Shown: positions 23,385-31,928, counted from the stretch's first letter. The stretch: DNA of 64,000 bases from Sinomonas cyclohexanicum (GCF_020886775.1 NZ_AP024525.1:1984001-2048000), one strand, 5' to 3'. Notes: generated by a model from the sequence alone, not told the origin. Program-made: numbers and translations.

Positions 23385-24700
23385 TGGATGAGCTGCACGG
23401 GGGGCGCTACGAGATCCGCAGGTTCCGCGCCGAGGCCGGGGACGGGCCGGGCTTCGCGCGGACGGCGGAGTGGATCCGTGCCGTCAACTATGGGTTCTAC
23501 GAGAAGGCCGCGGGCCAGGACCTCGTGCGCCGGATCGTGGACGCGTACCTCGCCGACGACCGCGAGCTCACAGGCGCGTATGAGCTGGGCGGCCCGACGG
23601 TCCCCGGCTTCACGGCGGACCGGCCCGTCGCCACATTCGGCACATTCCGCAAGACGCTCAACGTCGGCTACGGGCGGCTCGTGCCCGCGCACCTCGTCAC
23701 CGCCGTGACGGTGCGCACGGACCACCGCCGCCGCGGGCTGCTGCGGCAGCTCATGGGCGAGGACCTCGCTCGCGCGAAGGCCGACGGCGTCCCGGTCGCC
23801 GCGCTCACGGCGTCTGAGGCCTCGATCTACCGACGATTCGGGTACGGGGTGGCGACACTCGAGCGCCGTGTCACGGTCGAGACGGGCCCGCGGTTCAGGC
23901 TCGCCGTCAAGCCGGCCGGCAGGGTCGTGTCGGTCGATCCGCCGGCGATGCTCGACCTCGCGCCGCAGATCTTCGCCCGGGCACACTGGGCGGTCCCCGG
24001 GTCGATCGGCCGCCAGGAGCGCTACCGGCTCCGCGCGGCCGGGCAGTGGGCGGACGAGACGGGCGGGACGGACAGCGCCGCGCGCGTCGCGGTGCACCTC
24101 GACGAGGAGGGCCGCCCCGACGGCTACGCCGCGTACTCGTTCCGCGGGTGGGCGCACCAGACACCGACCATGGAGCTGCGGGACCTCGTCGCAGCGACCC
24201 CCGACGCGTACCTGGGACTGTGGGAGTTCCTCGGCTCGCTCGACCTCATCGAGCGGGTCTCCTGGAACGAGGCGCCCGCCCACGACCCCCTCCCGTGGGC
24301 CCTCGTCGACGCCAGGGCACTCAGGGCCGAGGAAACCCAGGACATGCTGTGGGTGCGGATCCTCGACGTGGAGGCGGCACTCTCCGCCCGCCGCTTCGCG
24401 CACGACGACGCGCTCGTCCTCCGAGTCGACGACCCCCTCGGCCTCACGACCGGCAGGTACCGGCTCACGGTGGCCGACGGCGAGGGAAGGGTCGAGCGGC
24501 TCGCAGACGAGGATCCGGCCCCGGACGACCTCACGATGGACATCGCGGAGCTCTCCTCCGTGTACGTCGGCGGGGTGAGCCCCGTGATGCTCGCCGAGGC
24601 TGGACGGATCCGGCTCGGACAGCAGGCCCCGGAGGCCGCCCTCATGCTCGAGCGGATGCTCGCCGTCGAGCGCGCCGCGCACTGCTTCACGCACTTCTGA
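23384..24700 (+). CDS. Eis-like GNAT N-acetyltransferase
   Basis: 438 aa, Eis-type architecture: an N-terminal GNAT domain with the acetyl-CoA loop TVRTDHRRRGLLRQLMGEDL at about 113-132 and GYGVATLERRV, a second GNAT-like domain, then an SCP2-like C-terminal domain. The terminal phenylalanine (HCFTHF end) fits the Eis enzymes, where the C-terminal carboxylate acts in catalysis. Eis proteins acetylate amines such as aminoglycosides; the natural substrate here is unknown. ATG 23384 shares one base with the polA stop. Confidence 0.88.
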   Translation: MDELHGGRYEIRRFRAEAGDGPGFARTAEWIRAVNYGFYEKAAGQDLVRRIVDAYLADDRELTGAYELGGPTVPGFTADRPVATFGTFRKTLNVGYGRLVPAHLVTAVTVRTDHRRRGLLRQLMGEDLARAKADGVPVAALTASEASIYRRFGYGVATLERRVTVETGPRFRLAVKPAGRVVSVDPPAMLDLAPQIFARAHWAVPGSIGRQERYRLRAAGQWADETGGTDSAARVAVHLDEEGRPDGYAAYSFRGWAHQTPTMELRDLVAATPDAYLGLWEFLGSLDLIERVSWNEAPAHDPLPWALVDARALRAEETQDMLWVRILDVEAALSARRFAHDDALVLRVDDPLGLTTGRYRLTVADGEGRVERLADEDPAPDDLTMDIAELSSVYVGGVSPVMLAEAGRIRLGQQAPEAALMLERMLAVERAAHCFTHF

Positions 24701-24742
24701 TTCACGCGCCGTTCACCCGCCGTCTTCCGGCGCCGGTAGGCT

Positions 24743-24777
24743 GGGGGATCGGAGCCGGAAACCGGCTCCGATCCCCC
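24743..24777 (+). terminator. hairpin between the acetyltransferase and the deacetylase
   Basis: Arms 24743-24758 and 24762-24777 pair completely around AAA. It may end the polA operon. As TAGGCT lies right before it, it could instead be in the leader of the next gene. Confidence 0.6.
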
Positions 24778-24800
24778 TCGCACCACCACCGGAGCCCCCT

Positions 24801-25715
24801 GTGCCCACGCGCCGAAGCGTCCTCATGCTTGTGCCCGCCCTCGCGCTGACCGCCTGTGCGGCGCCCCGTGCCATCGAGGCCGGTGCCGTCAAGGCCGGCT
24901 CGACCGAGCCCGGGGCGGTTTTGGCCGGCGCAGTCCCGACGGGACCTGCCCCCTCGGCCCCGGGACCGGGCGCGCACCCGCCGACGGGTCCCGCGGTTCC
25001 GCCGCGTCCGTCCCTCGAGCAGGTCACAAGGCAGTTCGGGGGGCGGAGCCCTCACGCCTGGGGGCTCGACGTCCCCGGCGTCGTGACCCGATCGGGTTCG
25101 GGATCGGTCGCCCTGACCTTCGATGCGTGCGGCGGTCCGTCGGGGGCCGGGTTCGACCAGCGCCTCATCGCGACGCTCCGGAAGAACAAGGTCCCCGCGA
25201 CGCTGTTCCTCAACGCGCGCTGGATCGCCGCCAACCCCGGGCCCAGCGCCGAGCTCGCGGCGGATCCGCTGTTCGAGCTGGCCGACCACGGCAGTGCGCA
25301 CCGTCCGCTGTCGGTGAGCGGGCGCGCCGCCTATGGGATCCAGGGCACTGGCACGCTCGCCGCCGCGTACGAGGAACTGGTCTCCAACCGCCCGCACCTG
25401 GAAGCGCTCGTCGCGCGGCCGTCGTCGTGGTACCGCCCGGGGACGGCCTTCTACGACGAGGTCTCGGCGGAGCTGGTGCGCGCGCTCGGTCTCGTCCCGG
25501 TGAACTTCTCGGTCAACGGCGACGGCGGCGCGACCTTCACGGCGGTGCAGGTGGCCACCGCGGTGGGAGGCGCCCGCGCCGGGGACATCGTGATCAGCCA
25601 CATGAACCGGCCCGGCTCGGGTACGGCTCCGGGCTACGAAGCGGTGCTGCCGCGCATGCTCGAGCGCGGTGTGACGTTCGCCACCCTCTCGGGGGCCGGC
25701 ATCTCACCCGCCTGA
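24801..25715 (+). CDS. polysaccharide deacetylase lipoprotein
   Basis: 304 aa from GTG 24801. A lipoprotein signal (SVLMLVPALALTACAAP) has the lipobox LTAC, with Cys at about residue 19, so the protein is anchored outside the membrane. A Pro/Ala-rich linker runs to about 70. The NodB-like domain follows: ALTFDACGG (the usual TFDDG altered to TFDAC), DHGSAHRPLS with the metal histidines, WYRPGTAFYDE and VISHMNRPGSGT. Family members remove N-acetyl groups from peptidoglycan or other glycans. The altered first motif lies at a metal position, so activity should not be assumed. Confidence 0.85.
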   Translation: MPTRRSVLMLVPALALTACAAPRAIEAGAVKAGSTEPGAVLAGAVPTGPAPSAPGPGAHPPTGPAVPPRPSLEQVTRQFGGRSPHAWGLDVPGVVTRSGSGSVALTFDACGGPSGAGFDQRLIATLRKNKVPATLFLNARWIAANPGPSAELAADPLFELADHGSAHRPLSVSGRAAYGIQGTGTLAAAYEELVSNRPHLEALVARPSSWYRPGTAFYDEVSAELVRALGLVPVNFSVNGDGGATFTAVQVATAVGGARAGDIVISHMNRPGSGTAPGYEAVLPRMLERGVTFATLSGAGISPA

Positions 25716-25754
25716 GGCGTTCGTAGTGAACCGGCACGGGTTTCCTGCCGCTTC

Positions 25755-26078
25755 TCAAATGAGCTGTTCCTCGGTGGTGAGGCCAGCGTAGTAGGCGTTC
25801 TCGAACTGGGCGGGGCTCTGCTGGCCGATGGCGGAGTGGAGCCTTCGGTTGTTGTACCACTCGACCCATCCGGCGGTGGCGTACTCGACGTTCACGAGGC
25901 CCTTGTAGGCCCCGTCGTGGAAGATGGTGGTGAAGATGCACTCCGTCTTGTAGAGCCCGTTCCCGGACTCCATGAGGGCGTTATCGTATGCGTCCCCGAC
26001 CGACCCGATCGAGGCAGCGATCCTCTCGAGGTCGAGCCGTTCGGTCAGCCGGATAGATGTGTACTGACTGCCGGCGTC
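25755..26078 (-). pseudogene. IS3-family orfB, C-terminal fragment
   Basis: The frame begins inside the rve domain at DAGSQYTSIRLTERLDLERI and continues GSVGDAYDNALMESGNGLYK with the catalytic Glu, then VEYATAGWVEWYNNRRLHSA to the stop. It continues the N-terminal fragment at 29538-30185, which ends at IHHS, so the two together give the normal IHHSDAGSQYTS motif. The 3.5-kb RIT element separates them. Confidence 0.92.
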
Positions 26079-26106
26079 GGAGTTAAGCCGAATTCGGCTT
26101 AACTCC
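26079..26106. repeat. 28-nt perfect palindrome at the left RIT junction
   Basis: Two 14-nt halves meet at GAATTC (26088-26093). It contains TTAAGCCGA and its reverse complement, the motif repeated inside the RIT inverted repeats. The left five bases (GGAGT) belong to the interrupted IS. It looks like an extra pair of recombinase sites at only one end. Confidence 0.85.
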
Positions 26107-26191
26107 GATTAGGCCGAGGTTCTCGTTATGCCGAGGAAGTGTGGTCTGGCCTGTGCCGGGGCGGGTCCGTGACGGTTTCCTCGGCTTAACG
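26107..26191 (+). repeat. left RIT inverted repeat, 85 bp
   Basis: The exact reverse complement of 29453-29537. Inside are three copies of a 12-mer of form RTTAnGCCGAGG: 26108-26119, 26125-26136 and, inverted, 26179-26190. These are probable recombinase binding sites. Confidence 0.95.
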
Positions 26192-26252
26192 ACGTCGGGC
26201 TGGCCGACGTAGTGTCCGCCGTATCCATCCGGCTATGGAAGGGACAACGGTG

Positions 26253-27464
26253 ATGGATACGACAGTTGCTCGTCTTGGCGGTCTCGTCGTCGCGACGTTG
26301 CGGGCGGCGGGGTATGCGGAGCTGACGATCGGGCAGTACCAGAAGACGATCCGCGCGCTCGGGGTGTTCATCGCTGGGCGTGGCGGGGCGTATACGAGCG
26401 AGCTTGGGGCGGTGTTCGCGTCGTTGACGACGAGCCCGCGGACGGGCCGGTTCAGTGCGCAGCGCCGCTTCGACTACAGGCGGCTGGTGGGACTGTTCGA
26501 CGCGCTCATCGACACCGGGGAAGTGCCGCTTCAGCCGCGTAGGCGCGGTGGTGGAGGACGCTACCCGGTGTCGGCGGGATTCGTCGGTGTTGATGCCGCG
26601 TGGGCGGCCGACATGGCTGAGCGCGCTCTGGCCGATGCGACGCGAGAGGCGTATGGCCGGGTCGCCCGCGGCTACCTCGTCTACCTCGAGGACCATGGGG
26701 TCACCGACCTCGTCCGGGCGCGGGCGGGCACGGTCACGGGTTTTCTCGAGTCGCTGCTGGAGAGCGGGTGGGCGAAGACCTCGCTGTTCTGGGTGGTGTC
26801 GAACTTCCGCCCGTTCCTGGTGTTCACCGGCCGCCGGGACCTGGTCGATGCGGTGAGCCTTGCCGGGGTGCGCCGTCCGCACCCAGTGATGCCTGTCATG
26901 GCGGATGATGATGTGCGCCGCGTCGTGGACGCGTGCACGGCACCGGGCGTGGTGACGGCACGGGACGCGGCCGTGACCTTGCTGGCTTTGCTGACGGGGC
27001 TGCGGGCGTGCGACATCATCGGCCTCCGGCTGCGGGATGTCGATTGGCGGGCCGGGACGATCAGCATCATCCAGCACAAGACCGGCAACCCGGTCACGCT
27101 GCCGATGCCGCCGTTGCTCACAGCCCGGCTTGCCGACTACGTCCTGACCGAGCGGCCCGCCGGCGGCGTGGATCATGTGTTCCTACGGCAGGTGGCCCCG
27201 CACACAGGGCTGGCCGACCACGCGACGATTCATCGGATCACCACCGTCGTGTTCGCCGCGGCCGGTGCCGTCGATCCGCGGGCCGGGACACGCCTGCTGC
27301 GGCATACGGCCGCGTCCCGGCTGCTTCGGGCGGCGACGCCGCTGCCGACGATCTCCGCGGTGCTCGGGCACGCCAGCGAGGAATCGACCGGGGTCTACCT
27401 GACCCTCGACGATGAGCGGCTGCGCGGTTGCGTGCTGCCGGCCCCGGCGGGGCCACGATCATGA
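26253..27464 (+). CDS. ritA: RIT tyrosine recombinase A
   Basis: 403 aa from ATG 26253, with GGAAGGG 9 nt upstream; an ATG at 26235 would add six residues. N-terminal core-binding domain about 5-180 (LVVATLRAAGYAELTIGQYQ), catalytic domain about 200-385. Active residues: Arg in LLTGLRACDIIGL, Lys in QHKTGNPVTLP, His and Arg in LLRHTAASRLLR, His in VLGHASEES, Tyr in TGVYLTLDD. All are present, so the enzyme looks intact. It overlaps ritB by ATGA; the three proteins are expected to act together in moving the element. Confidence 0.93.
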   Translation: MDTTVARLGGLVVATLRAAGYAELTIGQYQKTIRALGVFIAGRGGAYTSELGAVFASLTTSPRTGRFSAQRRFDYRRLVGLFDALIDTGEVPLQPRRRGGGGRYPVSAGFVGVDAAWAADMAERALADATREAYGRVARGYLVYLEDHGVTDLVRARAGTVTGFLESLLESGWAKTSLFWVVSNFRPFLVFTGRRDLVDAVSLAGVRRPHPVMPVMADDDVRRVVDACTAPGVVTARDAAVTLLALLTGLRACDIIGLRLRDVDWRAGTISIIQHKTGNPVTLPMPPLLTARLADYVLTERPAGGVDHVFLRQVAPHTGLADHATIHRITTVVFAAAGAVDPRAGTRLLRHTAASRLLRAATPLPTISAVLGHASEESTGVYLTLDDERLRGCVLPAPAGPRS

Positions 27465-28417
27465 GCGGCCACGGATTCACCAGCGTGTTCGCGGCGGCTC
27501 TGGAGGACTACCTCGCGTTCAAGGAGGCGATGGGCCTCACCGGCAGCTCCCGCATCTGGTATCTGAAGCGCTTCGACGCGTACTGCACCCGCCACGGCGC
27601 GACCGCCCTGGACCGGGCCACCGTCGAAGGATGGGTGACAGAACAGCTGCAAAGCTGCGGCACCTACCGTTCGTGGATGTCGTATATCCGTGACTTCGGC
27701 CGGTGGCTGGCCGCCCACCGCGACCCGGACGCGTACGTGCTCAGCAGCGCCTGGAAAGCCCCGTTCGTCCGCGCCCACCCATTCCTGCTCACCAACTCGC
27801 AGATCGAGCGGTTCTTCACGGCCGCCGCCGACGTGACGGCGGAATCGCCGTGGCAGTGGCAGGCGGTGGCCTTCTTCACACTCATGCACTCCTGCGGGAT
27901 ACGCACCGGCGAGGCCCGAGCACTGCAGCGTGGAAGCGTCGAACTCGAAACCGGGCATGTCACGATCGTCGAGTCCAAGGGACGACGCAGCCGCCGGCTG
28001 CCGGTCACCGACGAGGTCACCACGGTGCTCCGCCTTTGCGACGAGGTCTCACGGGAGCGGTTCCGCGGACGAGACACGTTCTTCGTCTCCGCGGCCGGGA
28101 CACCCGTGACCGCGGCGTCGGTCGGGGTGATCTTCCACCGCATCTGGGACCAGGCCGGCCTGCCGCGCCCGTCCGGCGGAACCCAGCCGCGCCCGTATGA
28201 CTTCCGGCATCACTTCGCCTACGCGAACCTGGAACGCTGGATGACCGACGGCACCGACGTGGCCGCGATGCTGCCCTACCTATCCGTCTATATGGGCCAC
28301 GCGAGCATCGACTCGACCTACTACTACGTGCACACCTCCCCGGACTTCCTCCACGCCTACGCCGGGATCACCCGCGAGAGCAGCAGGATCCTGCTGCCGG
28401 AGGTGGGATTCGAATGA
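27461..28417 (+). CDS. ritB: RIT tyrosine recombinase B
   Basis: 318 aa from ATG 27461 (the overlap with the ritA stop decides the start over GTG 27428). N-terminal SAM-like domain (ALEDYLAFKEAMGLTGSSRI), catalytic domain from about 115. Motifs: Arg in HSCGIRTGEARAL, Lys in VESKGRRSRRLPV, YDFRHHFAYANL at the His-x-x-Arg position, YMGHASIDSTYYYVHTS with the box III His and the Tyr. It overlaps ritC by ATGA. Confidence 0.92.
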   Translation: MSGHGFTSVFAAALEDYLAFKEAMGLTGSSRIWYLKRFDAYCTRHGATALDRATVEGWVTEQLQSCGTYRSWMSYIRDFGRWLAAHRDPDAYVLSSAWKAPFVRAHPFLLTNSQIERFFTAAADVTAESPWQWQAVAFFTLMHSCGIRTGEARALQRGSVELETGHVTIVESKGRRSRRLPVTDEVTTVLRLCDEVSRERFRGRDTFFVSAAGTPVTAASVGVIFHRIWDQAGLPRPSGGTQPRPYDFRHHFAYANLERWMTDGTDVAAMLPYLSVYMGHASIDSTYYYVHTSPDFLHAYAGITRESSRILLPEVGFE

Positions 28418-29445
28418 AACGCCACCCCGTCACCGACGCCCCCGACTTCTGGGCATTCGCCCGAGACTTCCTCCACGCCTACCTGCCCACCGTCCGCGGA
28501 GCGTCAGTGAAGACGATCGAGGCATACCGGATCAGCCTGGAATGCTTCCTGAGCTTCCTCACCGGCACCGCGCGCATCGACCGTGACGATGTCACCTTCG
28601 ACTGCTTCGACCGGGCGCACCTGAAAGCGTGGATCGCCTGGATGAACGAGCACCAGCGCTACGCGCCGCGCACGATCACGCTCCGCCTCACCGCGGTCCG
28701 CGCGTTCCTGGCCTATGCCGCCGCCGAGGACATCACCCTCGTCGCGGTGCGCAACGCCGCGGCCACGCTCCGGGCCCCCGCCGCGCCGAAGGCCCCTATC
28801 GAGTATCTCGACCAGGACCAGACCCGGGCGATCCTCGCCGCGCACACCGGCCGCACCGGGAAGTCACGCCGGAACCGGATGCTGCTCATCCTGCTCTACG
28901 ACACCGCCGCACGCGTCAGCGAGATCACCGGCCTCACCCTCGGCAGCATCAGCCTGGCCACCCCCGGCCGGGTGACACTGACCGGGAAACGGAACAAGAC
29001 CCGCGTCGTCCCGCTGACCGACACCACCGTCGCGCACCTGCGCGTCTACCTCGACGAGTTCCACCCGGACCACGCCAGTCTGCAGGCGAGCCGGCCACTG
29101 TTCTACAGTCTCCGCCACGGCCAGCCCGTCCCACTGTCGACAGACACCGTCGCGAACATACTCGCCGCGGCCGCCGACACCGCCCGCGCAGTCAGCTCTT
29201 CGATCCCGGCACGGGTCCATTGCCACATGCTGCGCAAGACCAAGGCGATGGACCTCTACCAGCAAGGCATCCCACTGCCGATCATCATGCGGCTCCTCGG
29301 CCACGAGAACACCTCGACCACGAACGCGTTCTACGCCTTCGCGACCCTGGACATGATGCGCGACGCGATCAACGCCGCCACCCCCACAGCCCCGGCGGCC
29401 CGGCTCACCGAAGAGGCCATCGGCGTCCTCAACAGCCTCCGATAG
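28414..29445 (+). CDS. ritC: RIT tyrosine recombinase C
   Basis: 343 aa. N-terminal domain about 10-130 (VKTIEAYRISLECFLSFLTG), catalytic domain about 145-320: Arg in LYDTAARVSEITGL, Lys in TGKRNKTRVVPL, HCHMLRKTKAMDLYQQG with His and Arg, LLGHENTSTTNAFYAFA with the box III His and the nucleophile Tyr. Complete and uninterrupted. It ends 7 bp before the right inverted repeat. Confidence 0.93.
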   Translation: MKRHPVTDAPDFWAFARDFLHAYLPTVRGASVKTIEAYRISLECFLSFLTGTARIDRDDVTFDCFDRAHLKAWIAWMNEHQRYAPRTITLRLTAVRAFLAYAAAEDITLVAVRNAAATLRAPAAPKAPIEYLDQDQTRAILAAHTGRTGKSRRNRMLLILLYDTAARVSEITGLTLGSISLATPGRVTLTGKRNKTRVVPLTDTTVAHLRVYLDEFHPDHASLQASRPLFYSLRHGQPVPLSTDTVANILAAAADTARAVSSSIPARVHCHMLRKTKAMDLYQQGIPLPIIMRLLGHENTSTTNAFYAFATLDMMRDAINAATPTAPAARLTEEAIGVLNSLR

Positions 29446-29452
29446 GCACAAA

Positions 29453-29537
29453 CGTTAAGCCGAGGAAACCGTCACGGACCCGCCCCGGCACAGGCCAGAC
29501 CACACTTCCTCGGCATAACGAGAACCTCGGCCTAATC
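29453..29537 (-). repeat. right RIT inverted repeat, 85 bp
   Basis: A perfect match to 26107-26191 in reverse, with the same three 12-mer recombinase-site candidates. Identity over 85 bp points to a recent insertion or ongoing conversion. Confidence 0.95.
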
Positions 29538-30185
29538 CGAGTGGTGGATCAGCTCGCCGGCGACGACGGGGTGCCCGTCCCGCTCGCGCTGCCACAGCGC
29601 CATCCGCAGCGGGATCATCACCAGGTCGGTGTGCTTGCTCATCGAGGCGTGCCAGGCGACGATCCGGCGGGAGAACACGTCGAGGATGAACGCGACGTAC
29701 ACGAACCCTGCCCACGTGCGCACGTAGGTGAAGTCGGTGACCCAGACGCGGTTGGGCGCCTCGGCGGTGAAGTCCCGGTTCAGCAGGTCCCCGGCGCGCT
29801 TTCCGTCCTTGGCCGGGACAGTGGTCCGCACCCTCCTGCCGCGGCGGATCCCCCTGTGCCCCATGGTGTTCAGGGCGCGGGCGACGGCGCAGTGCGCCAC
29901 CTCCGGGCGGCCGTTCGCGCGCAGCCAGGCGGTCACCTTCCGTCGCCCGTACAGCGACTCGGCGCTGGGCCGCCAGGCCCCTGTGCGCTCGTCCCGGACG
30001 TGGAACAGGTCCCATATGCCGTCCATCAGGTACGCGTCCGCCAGGTCCCGCGCCGACGGCTGGGCCCTCTTCCAGTCCCGGTAGGTGCGCGCGGCGACCT
30101 GGCAGCCCTGCTCGCGCAGGACCCGGCAGACCGACTCGACCGCATGCCCCTCGGCCCTCATCTGGTCGATGAAGCCCATGATCAT
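29538..30185 (-). pseudogene. IS3-family orfB, N-terminal fragment
   Basis: From about MIMGFIDQMRAEGHAVESVC at 30185 through an HTH_21-like region (SAESLYGRRKVTAWLRANGR) into the rve domain (NRVWVTDFTYVRTWAGFVYV with the first catalytic Asp) and ends in GELIHHS at the RIT junction, two further codons reading into the RIT. The catalytic remainder lies at 25755-26078. Expressed normally as an OrfAB fusion through -1 frameshifting at 30215-30221. Confidence 0.92.
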
Positions 30186-30493
30186 CGCCCGCGGGGGTCG
30201 AGTGCCCCCGCGAAGAAAACCGCCGCGCGCCGGAGCACTTCGTTGTCTTCCTCGAGCCGGCGCACCTTGGCCTTGAGCGCGCGGATCTCCTCGCGCTCGG
30301 CCGTGGTGATCCCGTCCTGGCGCCCCTGGTCGACCTCGCCGCGGCGGTACCAGCCGCGCAGCGTGTCGGGCGAGATCCCCAGACGCGAGCCCGCCGCCGA
30401 GCACGCCTTGGTCACCGAGCCGTACTCCTGCAGCTCCTCACGGACCAGCCGCAGAGCCCGCTCCTTCTCATCGGAGGTGTAGTGCTTTCCCAT
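30182..30493 (-). CDS. IS3-family orfA (HTH protein)
   Basis: 103 aa from ATG 30493. HTH at about 10-55 (SDEKERALRLVREELQEYGS, then KACSAAGSRLGISPDTLRGW) and a leucine-zipper-like segment (REEIRALKAKVRRLEEDNEV), the standard OrfA layout. It overlaps orfB in the -1 frame. Intact, but its partner is broken. Confidence 0.9.
   Translation of the reverse strand: MGKHYTSDEKERALRLVREELQEYGSVTKACSAAGSRLGISPDTLRGWYRRGEVDQGRQDGITTAEREEIRALKAKVRRLEEDNEVLRRAAVFFAGALDPRGR
30215..30221 (-). promoter_or_regulatory. -1 frameshift heptamer of the IS3 element
   Basis: On the minus strand GGTTTTC reads G-GTT-TTC in orfA and GGT-TTT-C in the orfB frame, a fitting -1 slip site within the orfA/orfB overlap. Slippage efficiency is not known. 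Confidence 0.55.
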
Positions 30494-30550
30494 ATCCCGC
30501 ATCCTTCCTGATCGGAATCGATGCGGCGGGAAACCCGTGCCGGTTCATAG

Positions 30551-31915
30551 TGCCTCATGTCAAGATGCTCGCGAGATTGGTTCGCGTGCCTCATCTTGTT
30601 TTGCTCGCGAAATGGTGGCGGTGAGCGCGTCGGTCTTGGCGGCTGCGAGTTCGATGAGCCGGGTCTGTATGGCGGTGATCTTCCGTGTGAGCTCGGCGGG
30701 GTTGGTGGCCTCGAAGAGGGCGGCGAGCTCGGCGGCCTTCGCTGGGGTGAGCACGCCGGTATCGAGGACGCGCTGGTAGGGGGTGCGTGGGGCGTCGTAG
30801 ACGCGGGTGTTCTTTCCGTTCCGGTTGGACCTCCAGCCGATGGCCTTGGTGGTCGCGGTGAACATGTTCAGGCGGACCCTGACGAGGTCGTAGAGCTCGT
30901 TGAGCAGGCGCAGCTCGGCCGGGGTGTCGTACCGGTAGTGGAAGGCGTGGCGGCGCACGACGTCGCCGTTCTTCTGCTCGACGTGGGCGTTGTCGTTGGA
31001 GCGGTAGGGCCGGGATCTGGTGAAGTACAGGTCCCGGTCCTGGGCCCAGCCGATCAGGGCGTGGTTGATGAACTCACCGCCGTTGTCGCAGTCGATCCCG
31101 ACCAGCGGGTAGGGCAGGCGCTGCTCGATGCGGGGCATCGCCTCCAGGACCCACCGGTGGGCGCCGTTCTTGAGCGCGATGTTCTCGGTCCAGCCGGTGA
31201 ACACGTCCGTGACGGTCATCGTGCGGGCGAACTCGCCCCTCAGGGTCGGCCCGCAGTGCAGGACCAGGTCGGCCTCGCAGAACCCCGGGGCCTGCTCCTG
31301 CTCGTCCCCGGCCCTGCGGACCTGGATCGAGTTGCGCAGCAGCGCCCCCGGCCTGGTGCCCGAGATCCCGGACAGCGCCATCCCGTCCCGGGTCGGCTTG
31401 AGCAGCCGGTCGATCGTGGCCGCCGAGACGGCCAGCAGCTGGGCGCGGGTGTGCTCGGTGAGCCGGTGCGCGTCCTCGCCGAACTCGCCGTGCTCCTCGA
31501 GCTTGGGCAGCCACAGCGGCATCGTCGCTGCGAGGTACTTCCCGGACGGCTGGCCGGCCAGCCGCCACACCCGGATCAGGAGCCTGAGGGTGTCGTACCC
31601 GTACGTCCGGGGCCGCGGCGCGCGCTTGACCGCACGCTGGGGGCCCTTCCGCGCCGCCGCCGCACGGACCTGCCGGCGGGCGTTCGCCCTCGACCAGCCG
31701 GTCGTGGCGACCAACTCGTCGAGCATCCGCCCGCGCTCCTTCTTCGACGCGGCCGCATACCCGCGGGCGTACTTCTTCGTGATCTCACGCCTGGTCGCCA
31801 TCGACAGCTCCGATCCCATACCGGCCAGCAGACTCCAGCGCCCGCACCGGGACCGGCATTTCGCGAGCAGATCCCAGATGAGGCACGCGCCGCGTTTCGC
31901 GAGCACCTTAGACGA
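30551..31915. mobile_element. rve/DDE-type insertion sequence upstream of rpsA (limits approximate)
   Basis: One transposase gene flanked by imperfect inverted ends of about 60 bp. Each end carries TGCTCGCGA near the tip and an inner block with CGCGTGCCTCATCT and TGCTCGCGAAATG (left 30595-30633; right, inverted, about 31857-31895). Exact tips and target duplication are not clear. The IS3 element landed at its left edge. Confidence 0.7.
30560..31801 (-). CDS. rve-domain transposase of an IS481/ISNCY-like element
   Basis: 413 aa from ATG 31801 with GGAG 7-10 nt upstream. N-terminal HTH region (MATRREITKKYARGYAAASK, GWSRANARRQVRAA), then an integrase core: CEADLVLHCGPT with the first Asp, VGIDCDNGGEFINHA with the second and NAHVEQKNGDVVRRHAFHYR with the Glu. 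Full length, so possibly active. Family assignment beyond a DDE integrase core is uncertain. It lies between the deacetylase and rpsA, reading away from rpsA. Confidence 0.85.
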   Translation of the reverse strand: MATRREITKKYARGYAAASKKERGRMLDELVATTGWSRANARRQVRAAAARKGPQRAVKRAPRPRTYGYDTLRLLIRVWRLAGQPSGKYLAATMPLWLPKLEEHGEFGEDAHRLTEHTRAQLLAVSAATIDRLLKPTRDGMALSGISGTRPGALLRNSIQVRRAGDEQEQAPGFCEADLVLHCGPTLRGEFARTMTVTDVFTGWTENIALKNGAHRWVLEAMPRIEQRLPYPLVGIDCDNGGEFINHALIGWAQDRDLYFTRSRPYRSNDNAHVEQKNGDVVRRHAFHYRYDTPAELRLLNELYDLVRVRLNMFTATTKAIGWRSNRNGKNTRVYDAPRTPYQRVLDTGVLTPAKAAELAALFEATNPAELTRKITAIQTRLIELAAAKTDALTATISRAKQDEAREPISRAS

Positions 31916-31928
31916 GTCAAGTCGGCGT

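Larger units (their letters stand above)
26084..29538. mobile_element. RIT element (recombinases in trio)
   Basis: Three overlapping tyrosine recombinase genes in one orientation, bounded by perfect 85-bp inverted repeats at 26107-26191 and 29453-29537, the defining layout of RIT elements. The tetranucleotide GAGT at 26080-26083 and 29539-29542 flanks the insert and is the likely target or overlap sequence; it lies in the IS3 orfB codons for the Ser before the catalytic Asp. The outer limits are uncertain by a few bases because the left end has 23 bp outside the inverted repeat. Confidence 0.92.
25727..30547. mobile_element. IS3-family element split by a RIT element
   Basis: Terminal inverted repeats TGAACCGGCACGGGTTTC at 25727 onward and in reverse ending at 30547. 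The target duplication TAG lies at 25724-25726 and 30548-30550. Without the RIT insert the element is about 1.37 kb, normal for IS3. It carries orfA, a frameshift signal and orfB on the minus strand. orfB is cut exactly before the second catalytic Asp, so the IS cannot make its own transposase. Confidence 0.9.
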
